A DNA stretch of 64,000 bases from Struthidea cinerea (taxonomy: Eukaryota; Chordata; Aves; Passeriformes; Corcoracidae). The notes beneath the pieces are model-generated. The model ran no database searches. It was given only the letters and a program-made list of their open reading frames with translations, and was not told the DNA's origin. How positions within the stretch are numbered: the stretch's first letter is position 1; each line of letters opens with the position of its first letter. The translations under genes were made by a program, and so were the position numbers. Where the stretch lies: contig VZTI01005569.1 in NCBI GenBank assembly GCA_013397865.1, positions 178,032 to 242,031 of the forward strand. Reading direction: 5' to 3'. Positions 24,801 to 36,800 of the stretch are shown in pieces.

Positions 24801-27800
24801 GTCCCACAAAACTGCCAGATTGTTGGTCTGTGTTCTTTATACTCTCTGGATTTTGCATTGTGAGTTTCTAGTGTTTTGGCTAGAAATCATATGGGGATTT
24901 TAAAATGTCTGTTATATCTTGCATGATTTCTGATTATATTTAAAAAAAGTTGTAATATTTGGAATAAGCTTTAGCTGCATAGTACTGGATGCAGTGCAGT
25001 ATGTAGAAGTTAAACACTTTCGCTGGTGTTGGGTCAGTCAGTCAAAAGAAGTGTGTGCATATATATATATATAGCATATGTGTATATCTCTTTTTTTTTG
25101 GTAGTGTTAGTACTAAATGATAAGCATAATAAGCATGTAAATTCTAACTACTGAGTGTACTCTACACAGTCGTTTGACTTCTTAGGATGCAGGTTAACCC
25201 AGCTCAAATTTTTATGTCCTGATACTGCATTTTAGTTTAGATACCACACAAAAAAAAAAAAATCCAAGTTCTCCATTTTGCTCTTTTGTATTTTCAAATA
25301 CAATTTTGCAGTTTGCTCATTCCCAAACCAATAAGAAGTGAATGATACTTGTCATAGTTCACATAGATTTGTTTCAAATTCATTGTGAATTATAGGTTAC
25401 ATTAAAAAGAATGAAAGGTTGGGCTTCAGTTCATGGAGATGTTTCAGGCTAAAGACAGGGAAGAAGATTTAATCTGCCTGAGAAAGAGGAGTCCTGCAGA
25501 AATTGGTCATTGCTTCTTAACACTTACCTTTCCTGAAAGCTGATGTCCATTTCAGGCCTCACAGAACACTTGCATGGTGCCCTTGGAGAGATGAACTGTG
25601 TAATCGAGTGAGTGCCAGCAGGAATGAGCTCTCCCTGCTGCAGGAGCCTCAGTCTCAGTGGATCAGAGCTCCTGACTGCAGGGTTAGGGAAGTGGGCAGT
25701 GGGTCAGTGGAGTAAAAGGCGAAGAAACCTTCAATGTTTTATTGTAGATACCAGCAACAAGGGTGGCTGACAATTTGGTGCAGAGCCCAGCAATTCTTTT
25801 CATAGCTGTAGACAGTTCAAAGGACAGTAAGTTGTGCTGTGACACTGATTATATAAGCTGTTTTGAAAGCTAATGTTTAGCAGTCCAGAGAGGAAAATTT
25901 GTCTTCTGTTGACTGTTGAGAGAATAAGACACTCTGGCATGCACTGGGGTGGGAACATGCCTGGATTCTCAAGGGAACTGAAAAGGAATTTGTTATAGAG
26001 ACTTGAAAGTACAAAAGAGGTCATGTTTTTGAAATGTGACAAATTGAAAATATTGTGCTAATGCCTTTATAATTTTATTTTAAAAACCAAAAGCTAGAAT
26101 TTAAGGTGTTAAGAGTTTATTTGTCGAAGGAGGAGAAGAAATGAAAATACTCCTGGGAATGAAAGGGTAAAGTCAATAATGTCAAAAAGGAGTACTGTGC
26201 AAGATTTTTTAAGTGGTAAAATTTGGTGAGTCCTGAGAGCTATGGTTCATCCTACGCTTTTTAGCAGTTTAAACATTTAAAATCTGGGTCTTTGCTTTCA
26301 GTAATTGCAGTGGTTGTGGGAATTTGGAGATGTGCTAATGCGGGCTGTCATTAAATGTTTCATTTTGTAAACCTTGGTTTCACTACTTCTCTGTAACATG
26401 GTGTGAGAGCAAGACACAGTCAGTATAAATCCAGTTCTTGAACTTTTGCTTGTATAGAGTCTTACGCTATTAATTTTTTGATTTTTTTTTTCTTGTCCTG
26501 GCCCTCTGTTGGACATCAGCATTTAAAATATAATTGTTACTGCTGTGAATGCCTGTTGAAGGTGAGATTGGAAAAGGGCATCCTGCTGTCCTAAGAGTTC
26601 ATAATGAGTTCTGGTCTTCTGAATGAGGAAGCGGTATAGATAAAAACACTATTGTAAATGTGGATAGTAAACAGTCAAAATGTTAAACCTAAATTCTTAC
26701 GTTTCCTCACTTTAAGAAGTGCTCAACAGGTGTGCTACATGTGAAAAATGTCTCTTCCTGTGTCAGGATATCAGTCTTCTGTCAGAAGTTCTGGATGTTG
26801 AGCCCTCAGAAGTGGAAACCATTAAAAGGTTCCTGCAACCTAATGCCCCCATATACCTTCTACTTTTTTATTATGATTTTTCCTATCCTGTCTCACTCCA
26901 AACTGAGCACTGAAAACTTGCAGTCATTTTTGAGATGGAAAGTGAAAAAGAAATGTGACCACAGTGATCCAGGAAAAATTACAAGATATTGAACTTCAGT
27001 GAAAATGAAGCAGTTTGGCTACAGAGTTGATTTCATCTCTGTATTGAAGCCTGAGTTATGATATATATTACTAATATAGGAGTACTTGAAGTTAATTCTG
27101 AAATTAGGCTGTGCTAGAAGATGAATCTGCAGTAGTGGACTAAAGGCTTCAAGCTTTCTGTTCAGCAAGAGCTAACAGCGGAGCAAAGCAAACCCGTGTG
27201 GTTCCCTCTGGCAGACATCCTGTACTGTGTTTAGCGTAGATTCTGCACCCAGATAACAGAGAAAACCATGCCAGTGTACTTCCAGATATTTGGAAGGAAA
27301 CTCTGTGGAGGAAAGGGATTTTTTTTTCCTGTTGTTCATCAGGTAATTAAGCTTGCATGCTGCTGGAAGTTAGTGATGGTTGGTTTTTAATTTGTAGGCT
27401 GAACCTCCATCTTCCAGTTGGGGCTGCAGAGGCTGAGTGCCAGGCTAGAAGTAGGATTTCCCAGTTCCCTTACTAGCAGACTACTGTTCTGTCATTCTTC
27501 CAGAGCAGCTGCTTATAATACCTATCCCAGAGGATTTTGTTATGGCAAGCTGCTGCTAAGTAGGAGGTCTCTGGGTAATTTTCTTTTGTGGCATGCTTGC
27601 TCCATCTCTGCAAAAATAGCAGCACTTAGGCGAATTCTATCTAGTTTTGGTATTGGTGAGTCAAATTGCTGAAAAGTAATGCAGCTCTTGACATGTCTCA
27701 CTGCCACTGTGAGTGAAGCATATTTAATAGACGTTGAAGTGAAAGATATGCATGAGAAAAATGAAACTGCTGTGCTTTGAAATGGCTCAGCATCGTTCGC

Positions 27801-30800
27801 TTTTGAATTGCACAACTTACTTCTGGGCTGCTTTTTCAGTCATATCAAAGCTCCAGAGCCTCTTTTAGGCAGGGTTTATCTTTTGCAAATACAGCATTAT
27901 TTTGCATTGCCAAAGACATTTGCCATAGAAATTGGGGAGAGTATCCGGGTGAGAATATTCTGGTGGTGTTGCAGGGCTGCATGAGGATGGATTCTGAATC
28001 CTCAGCTGCCAGAACTATAAGCTGATCAGGCTTTTGCTGTGCTGCTAGCAAAAATTGGTGGATTGTTAATTTTCTAAATACTGTTCCAATGAATTCTGCA
28101 ATGAGAAGGAAAACAGAGGGACAACTCCCTCAATTACAGTCCTGTATATGCATTTAATATATAATATACTTTTAAAAATAATCTTAGTAAAGTAGCATGT
28201 TTGTATTTAAATGATAAATGTAGGCATAGTTATTGGTAAAATATAAAAAAAGCATTTTGTATTTTGAATTAACTGTATGCTTTAATTTTAGCACAGCGGA
28301 AGAGGTAGATATGGGATCCCTCCGTGGAGTTTGGGCTCTAGTGAGGTTCAAAGGGTATATGTATGGGCAGTGGTGGCTCTTGGCAGCATTTTAGGAAGGC
28401 CTGGTTTATGCTAGTTTAGTCTGGCTTTACAAGACACAGCCTATGTGCTGCTAGTTGTTTTCCTTGTCTCCCAAATACGGTACCTATGAATATATATTTT
28501 AGGAAATAATGTCCCTCAGGGCATACCAGGATGCTGAAATGTTCTGTGTATGTGAACTGCTGTTTATTCCAGGTTTGAGCTACTCAGTATGTTAGGCTTT
28601 TCTTTAGACCTTTAAGAAAGGGAAGAGGAACAGAGGTAACAGAAGGTTGCAAGGAACTTAAACTTTCTATACCTTATAAGGAACCTCAGTTTTATTACTT
28701 GAGGTGTATGAATTCTATTGTAGTAGCTTTCCTGTGTTAGCATTGAGCCCTGGAGGTGTTGAAAAGCTGTTTTTTCAATTTCTCCAAGCACCAGCTTGTT
28801 TTGTGTTTAATTGCTGTGTTGTTGAAGAAATTACTTTTCACCCTGATGCTCACAGTGACTGAAGCAGATAGCTCAGGATAGTGGGGAGTACAGAGATCAC
28901 CCTGGAAAACTCGTGCTGAACAGCCGTCTGTAATTTGTTGTGGCACCTCACAGGACTTGAACTGATAGAGGCAGCTCACGTGGGATGACAGTGTTTGTGC
29001 TGGTAGAGTGTTCTGGGAACATTTGGTGGGATACCAAATATATGTTTCTAAAGCCGCTCTTGTCTTACAGGTGCAAATCTGACTCAAAAGGCATGTAATT
29101 GCTTCTTTCATAAAGGTTTATTTTACTTTCCAATGTGTTGTCCAAGCACTTAAATGGCTTAAGTTCCAGTTTATAAATAAATGCAGTCCTTAACCTTGCT
29201 TGGTATTACAGCTGTTTCTTTCATTTAAGTATGTTTCCACATTTTCCAATATTTCCATTTTAGTTTGAGGATTTATCATGATCACAGAGCCGTGGCAAAA
29301 ACTCTGGGGCCCTTCCCCACCTTCTTAATCTCTGTATTTTACTCTGTGTGTGTGTACTCTCTGTGTGGAGGGGTGTCTCTTTGTCTCTCTGCCTACCACG
29401 GCCGGCACGGGGAGGTGACCCCGGGCGGCGCAGGAGGGCAGATTTCAGACTAGATTTTAAAAGCCGGCTATGCTACCTGTGGTCCTCCTTTTGGCTAGCC
29501 GTTGGATCCCTCTAGGGCATGCAGCACGTCCACGGGGTTTGGTTTGGACCCTCGGGACCCCAGAAGCAAAGGAAGGCGAGAATCTGAGACGCTGGGAGAC
29601 CTGGAGATGTTTATTCCTTCGTCCCGCGCAGCCGTCTGGCTGGGGAATAGCTCGTCTCTCCCTGTCCCGGGGACTGGGGGGCGGGGCTTACAGCAACAGC
29701 CAATGGGGAGGGAGAGAACCCGGGGCTAACCTGATACCTCTGGCCCGGCGGGGGGGAAGGGAGACTGATATACATTTGTATAGGGATATCATAAACCCGA
29801 GGGGAACTGGGGAGAACCAATACATATTTGTATACAGATACCATACACCGGGGGGGTTCTCGCAGGCGCAGGTCTGTCCCCCCAAACCCTGGCTGGCAGG
29901 TTTGCCAGGACACCCCAACAGAGGGGGATAGTTTTATATTTTCCCCTACCCTTAATTCTCTGATACTTGATTTTTAAAAAAATTTTTGTTTTTTTGTTTG
30001 TTTATGGGCAATTAGTGTCAAAACCTGTACTGCTTATTTTGTAACCCTTTTAGGTTAGTTGATACTGATTTATATGGGTCTTTCTAATTGTTATTTTGTG
30101 AAGTACCCTATGGACATAGGGTGTTTGACAAAACTGATTTTCTATATTCAGTCTGCTTCTGGACCTTCCAGATCTTTCTGTTGAAAGACATGGTACATGC
30201 AGCTCATCCGTAATGATTCTCTGGGAAACTGTTTCAAGAGTCCTGCCTTAATACTCCTACTGCAAACACACCGCATTTGTAGTCCTGAGCATGAATTTTG
30301 TTGTGCAAAGGCTAACAATTTTAATATATTTAAAACTGAAAACACAAAATCCATCCCAAGGCATGAGAAACAGAAACTGAATCAGATTACCAGAAGTAAT
30401 GGAAGCTGTTGTTTGTTAGTTTAGTAACAAGGGCCTACAGGATTTTTGAGGAACTCTTGTTACTAGCATTTAACCTTCTCTTTCAGAAATACTGAATCCT
30501 GTGGTTCTGCAACAGTAAATATTTTGTGAGATTTTCTTGTTATTCAGAAGAGGATAGAGCCTGGGTATTTCTGGTATTGATAGAGATTAGGAAGATTTCT
30601 CGGCTAGCCCTGGAGGTGAAATACTGAAGTGACAGGAGACAGCCTGGCTGCTCTGCTTTCCCTCACAGCCCCCCTTCTTTACCTCCCATCAGCAAGGAGT
30701 GGTTGTCTCCCCCGTGGTGTTTGAGAAGCCTCTTCAGGTTGTGTCAAGTAGCAGAAGGGTCGTTTCCTCTGTGGAAAGGAACAAACAGTTCACCTATTGC

Positions 30801-33800
30801 TGCTCCTTGTTTCTTCACAGAGTGAGAGGGGGGATTGCTGGTTGGAATACATGGGATTAAGCTATTAGCCCTGCTCAGCTGTTTTACCTAAAATGTCCTT
30901 AGGCCAGCCTGCTTTACCAACTGGAAAACACTGGAGTGAGTAGCTGTTAAATTGAGCTTGAATATCACTGTATGACACGATTTATTCTATCATGTTGGAC
31001 TTGTTCTTTTAGTAACTTTGTTTGGCCTTTTTGAGTTACAAGTGCAGTGAGTTTAGACAAACAGTCAGCTATAATTCAAAGGATAATTTAATTTTAGTGT
31101 GTTTTGGTTTTGCGCCACACCACCTGGCTTTAGGCTTAATGGTTAAATAACTGCTTATGTTTTACATTCAGAAAGTTTTAGAGCACCTACTTTGGGCTTC
31201 TGTCCTGAATTTCCTTCTGTGGTGTAGTCGCCCTATCCACTGATTATGCATGAGGAGACTATGAAAACTTATTGTGATACCCTTACACATTTTTACATTT
31301 AAACTAGACAAATATACTTTTGATAGAGAGGAGGACTTTTGTGTGTAATTTTAGCTTTCCAAAATTAGCAGAAGGGATCGGCATCTAATAGAAAAGGTAT
31401 TTGTGAAATAGCTGGAAAATTGCTCAAGAATACTTTGCTGCATTGTAACTGTATCAAGAAACTTGATTATATTGTGTGACCTTAAAGCGACTGGTATATT
31501 TTTGTTAAGATTTACATCTGGAGCAACGAATAATCAGTGCAAATGGAAGGACCTAAGCATAAGTTAAGTAATGCTGAGTCAGTTAAGTATCTGTTAAACA
31601 TAGCTATGATAATACATTATTTTTAATGTAGAGTATGTTGAGTTGGAAGTGACTCATCAGGATTCTTGAGTCCAACTCCTGGCCCTATGCAGGAAACCCC
31701 AAGAATCACACCATGTGCCTGAGAGCATTGGGATTCTTACCTTTAATCCTTGAATGTTAAAAGGAAGAAACCCAACATTTTGGGGGGTTTTGTGGCTTTT
31801 TATTTGTTGTTGTTCTTTTTTTTTTCTTTTTCTTTGAATCTAATCTGCTTTTTTTGCTTTCTTTTTTTACATTGCTGTAATATACAATTCAGGAGAAAAT
31901 GGTTGGTTTGTAGCAAATTAAGTTTTCAGTTTTTTGAATGCTCTGGTCAATACCGGTAGTTTTGTAATTTCCATGTAGTTGCTGGGGGGTTTTTTGTCTG
32001 AGTTAATGTAAATAATACTTAGGACCTATGTGTTAATCATAATCATCAAATAGATGTTAAATTTAACATGGGTTGTCTGATAAATACTTTTAAGGATGGA
32101 GAAAGCTTTCAAAGATAATTTTTGAAAGAAAAATGTTTTACAGTGAGGGGATCAGTGAATAGTAACAGCTATTATGAAATTTATATTTAAAAGTAGATTA
32201 TTAGTACCTGTAATTTGTGGTGAGAGCAATTCACCATTACTTACAGAAGGGTGTTGTCATGTCTTCTGAATTTCTTGTCAATGCTTGCTTTTAGTGACAT
32301 TTCTGTAGATAAGTGAAACTTCCTTTATGTGAATGAAGAATTGTATTTAAGACATTAGTTATTATTTGCACTTTGAAGCTCATTTCATATTATTTGCTGA
32401 TTGCTATTTGACTTTTCAAAATTTCCCACCAATGCTTAGTCCATGGCATTTGAGCGTAATAGTCATTATTCTGTGTCTAGCCTTGTTTCCTTAGAAAGAT
32501 GCAGGTGATAGTCTAGCTAGAAAACTGAGTCACTAATTTAGCCAGTATGAAGAGTGTATGTAGAGAGTTTGAAAAATAAAATAATTGTAGGTAAGAAGTG
32601 TTTCTACTGTTGTTACTGTTACTGTTAGTGGTTTTCTTTGTCCTGTTTTTTCTATTGTCTTTTAGGACAGAACAAAGAACTGCATTCCTTGGGCTCTTTC
32701 TGGTGTTTTATTGGTCGTTACAAAAAACACTGTGTTCTGAATTGAGCTTTTGAAAGTGCAGGATCTGAGCATATCAGAAATAGGAAGTAAACCTGAAAGT
32801 TGTTTAGAGCTAAGCACAAGCAGTTGTGTGAGAAAGCCAAATCGTGTCTTTTTAATGTGCAGAAACACATCTTTTTGAGCACTTCCCAGTATTTTGCAAG
32901 ATAATGTTTAATAATAGAACATTCCTGGAACATGTAATATTATGATGTTTTTGGTGTTGAACATGGTTGTTAGAGCACTTCTTGCAACAGTTCTCTCTTG
33001 TTATACTTTGCTTTAAATAATAAATTACTACACTGATGGTTGAAATGACAATACTTGCCAAACTTGCATGAGCAATTTACTAACAGAAGCCAAGAGGAAA
33101 ACGCTTTTAGTCTTTAACTGTCTTAGCTGAAATCTTGACTTCTGTCTCTTTCTGTCATGCTTGTCAATAGATTTTTATACAAGAATTAACAGATTTTGCA
33201 CATCAGTTAGTCTGATTCTTGCTTCTGGCCATAAAATTTTTGTGCAGTTGCTTCAATGCTCTTGTCAGTCCTGACTGACCCAGTGTACCAGCTGACATCC
33301 CTCAGGCTTTCTCCTGTTGTCTATGCGTAAGATTGTGTTTGAAGTCAAAAACTCTTAAAGCAAAACATAACTTTGCCACTAATATTGTGGTCTCATATCA
33401 CAGGCTAAAAATATATGGGATTAGTGGATTGATAAATATTTTATTCTTTGTTTTCAGACAACCTGGGTTTGGAGCATCTAAAGATTAAGTAAAACTTATC
33501 TTTTGATTCAAGGTTGGCTTAACTGAAAATTTCAAAGTCTTGAAAATGTAAGGTTCTCTGCTCTCTGTTTTGAGTGTCAGAATAGACACCAAACTGATTT
33601 GTATTAAAAGTGGAATGAGCTAGCAGAAAAGCAAGAATGGAAAAGGGATGAGAAACAGGAATGGAAGATATTTTATTATTTGTTACCTATTCTGACATGC
33701 AACTGCAGGAGTAAACTAGGCTTATATAATTGAGGACCTGGCGTAGTGCCAACTCATGTAACTGTAGGAGCATGATAGGTGTGGCACACTAAAGGACAAG

Positions 33801-36800
33801 TAATTATTAAATCTGTGGAAAAATTAAGAACCATGTCCTGTTAAGCAAGGTCTTAATAAAGACTGTAGAGTAGATAAAATAAAAAATGAATAAATTAACA
33901 TACTATGGCTAGATATTAGTATCTGTGGCCTCTGGGTTGTTTCCCAGCCTGTCTCACGTGTTTCTGCATAATTTGGGACTGAGTGTGAAGAGTGCTTGAT
34001 AGGTGCAAGAGAGATGCTACCTCTTTTCCTCATTCCACAGATGTGTACTGCATGTCAGCTGTGTGCATGGTGCAGGGAATGTGGCCTGAGCCTTAGGGAG
34101 TTTATACTCTGAATCTGGGAAGTTGGATCACCCTGTGGAGGAAGGTGAATTTCATCTGGGCTGAGGTTATATTTAGAGCGGGAAGCCTCTCTCAGTCTAG
34201 TGTGTCTCTTCTGTTGAATGTCAACTGGATACTTGTACAGAAGACTAAAAATCAGTGGTGAACATGACAACTGTTGTATCTTGCATTACTCACAGCAGAC
34301 AGGTTTGCTTTTGGTATTTCCATGAATTTTCTTTTCCTTCCTCATCTGTGTGTTTAATTGGTTGTTTCTATTTATTTTTGTTTGTTGCTGTTCATTGCAA
34401 TGGCTGTAAAATCATAGAATTTAGGAAAAGACCTCTAAGATCATTGAGTCCGACTATTAATCTGACACTGCTGGATCCACCACTAAGCTATGTCCCTAAA
34501 TGCCACAGCTGCAAGGCTTTTTTAATACATCCAGTAATGGTGACTCTACCACTTCCCATGGCAACCTGTTACAATGCTTGACAACCCTTTCCATGAAAAA
34601 ATTTTTCTTATATCCATTCTAAACCTCCCTGGTGCAACTTGAGGCTATTTCCTCTTATCCTCTCTCTTTTTCACGTGGGAGAAGAGAGCGACTCTCAGTT
34701 GGCTACACCTCCTTTCAGGAAGTTGTAGGGAGCAATAAGGTCTCCTCTGAGTTTCCTTTTCTCCAGGCTAAACAACCCCAGCTCCCTCAAGTGCTCCTGC
34801 TAAGACTTGTGCTCCAGACCCTTTTCCATTTTCACTGCCCTTCTCTGGACACCCTCCAGCACCTCAATGTTCTTCTTGTATTGAGGGGCCCAAAACTGGC
34901 CACAGGATTCCAGGTGTAGCCTCGCCAGTGCTGTGTACAGGGGGACAATCACTGCCCAGGTCCTGCTAGCCACGCTATTGCTGATACAGGCCAGGATGCC
35001 ATTTTCCTTCTTTGCCACCTGGCACACCTGGCTCATGTTCAGCTGCTGTTGACCAGCACCTCCAGGTCCATTCTGGCAGGGCCAGTTTCCAGCCACTCTT
35101 CCCCCAGCCTGTAGCACTGCCTGGGATTGCTGTGACCCAAATGCAGGACCCAGCACTTGGCCTTGTGGAACCTCACACCACTGGCCTTGGCCCATCAGTT
35201 CAGCCTGACCAGATCCCTCTGCAAACCCTTCCTGCTCTCCAGCAGATCAACATTCCCACCCAACTTGGTGCCACCAGCAAGCTGACCGAGGGCGCAATCG
35301 ATCCCTTCATTCAGGTCATTGATAACAACAGTAAACAGGTGTGCGCCCAGTACTGAGCCCTGTGGAACACTTGTGACCAGCCAGAGTTACAACCTTGGAT
35401 GTAACTCCATTCTCCACCACTCTCTGGGCCTGGTCATCCAGCCAGTGTTTTACCCAGCTAATTGTACACCAGTCCAAACCATGAGCAGCCAGTTTCTCCA
35501 GGAGGATGCTGTGGGAAAACATGTCAAAGACTTCACGAAAGTCAGAGTCAACACATCCACAGCTGGTTCACGCTGTCAAAACAGTAGATCAGCTCCATGA
35601 TCTTTCCTGGCACCAAGGTCAGAGTGAGAGGCTTGTAATTCCCCAGGCCCATGTGGATGGGGTTACATTTGCTGACCTCCAGTCACCTGGGACCTCCCCA
35701 GTTGGCCAGGACTGCTGGTAAATGATGGGGAGGTGGCTCTGAGAGCACTTCTGCCAGCTGCCCCAGCACCCTTGGGTGGATCCCTTCCAGCCACAGAGAC
35801 TTGTGCTTTTGTCTAAGTGGTGTAGCAGGTTGCTTGGATTACCGTGGTCTCCACTATGTGGAACAGCTCTGCAGTTCTCACCCTGTGAAACTGAGCATCA
35901 CTGATAGCTCTCCTAAGCAAATCAGAATGAACTATGTTGATCCAACATAATGCACAAGTCATTACTGAGAATTGGCACCTTTTCTGTTTGCAGATTCAGA
36001 CGACAAATATTTTAGAGGAAAGATCAAAATGTTATTTATTAGCATAGGGGTTAACAGTATTCATGCGTTCTGTTCCTTTAACGTTTTGACCATTGGGAGC
36101 AACTTGAGAACCCTGCAAGACAAAAACTGAGTGTAAGCTCTGTTCAACTGTAAGGTTGTGTACATACTTGTAACTGCTTGTGTTGCAAATGTTAAAAAAA
36201 AAAAAAATCAGTATTTTTTGTTTTCAAAAAGCGGACCACCTTCAACCCTCTAAGTACAGAGCTCTGACATTCTACTTACCACAATTTTCTAGGAAATTAA
36301 TTCTAAATAAATAAAATAACATGGTTCCCAAATCATTCCATCTGTTAATAGTAATTCTATTTTTTAAACTTATTTAGTAAAATAAATGATGTTGAATGTT
36401 TTTTCTTACAGCCAAACTGGTGCAAAAATAATTTTGCACCACTTATAATAGTTTTGAGAGATACGTGATATACTTGAAAAATGTAATTTGAAAAAATGCT
36501 GAGAACTTCTCTTCACAGTGGAAGATAGCAGCATTTGTAATTCTTCTAAATTACAAATTCTTTTAATTCTAAAAGAATCTGTAGAAGCATAGGGCTTACC
36601 TTAGTTACGGACCTGGGAATGTTGAAAAAGAAACAGACTGGAGAGATAACTGTAACATTATTGATTATGCTGCAGGGGCCAATCCTCCAGCATAGCAAAA
36701 ACATGGAGGTTTAGATGAAATTAAGGACTGCTCTGAGGGTAGATTGAGTATATGAAGAATATGCTAGTGCTGATTGTTAATGCAAGAACTGAATAAAAAC

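Noticed and set aside
26719..26992. Open frames looking faintly protein-like (CQDISLLSEVLDVEPSEVE)
   Set aside because: No match to ESYT2 or any family I know and no convincing splice sites on both sides; kept as unassigned intron.
29470..29931. 153-codon plus-strand open frame and overlapping minus-strand frames
   Set aside because: They lie within the G+C-rich LTR and have no known domain; stop codons are rare there because of composition.
34255..35721. Several plus-strand open frames of 68-114 codons
   Set aside because: They read the wrong strand of the antisense CR1 element.
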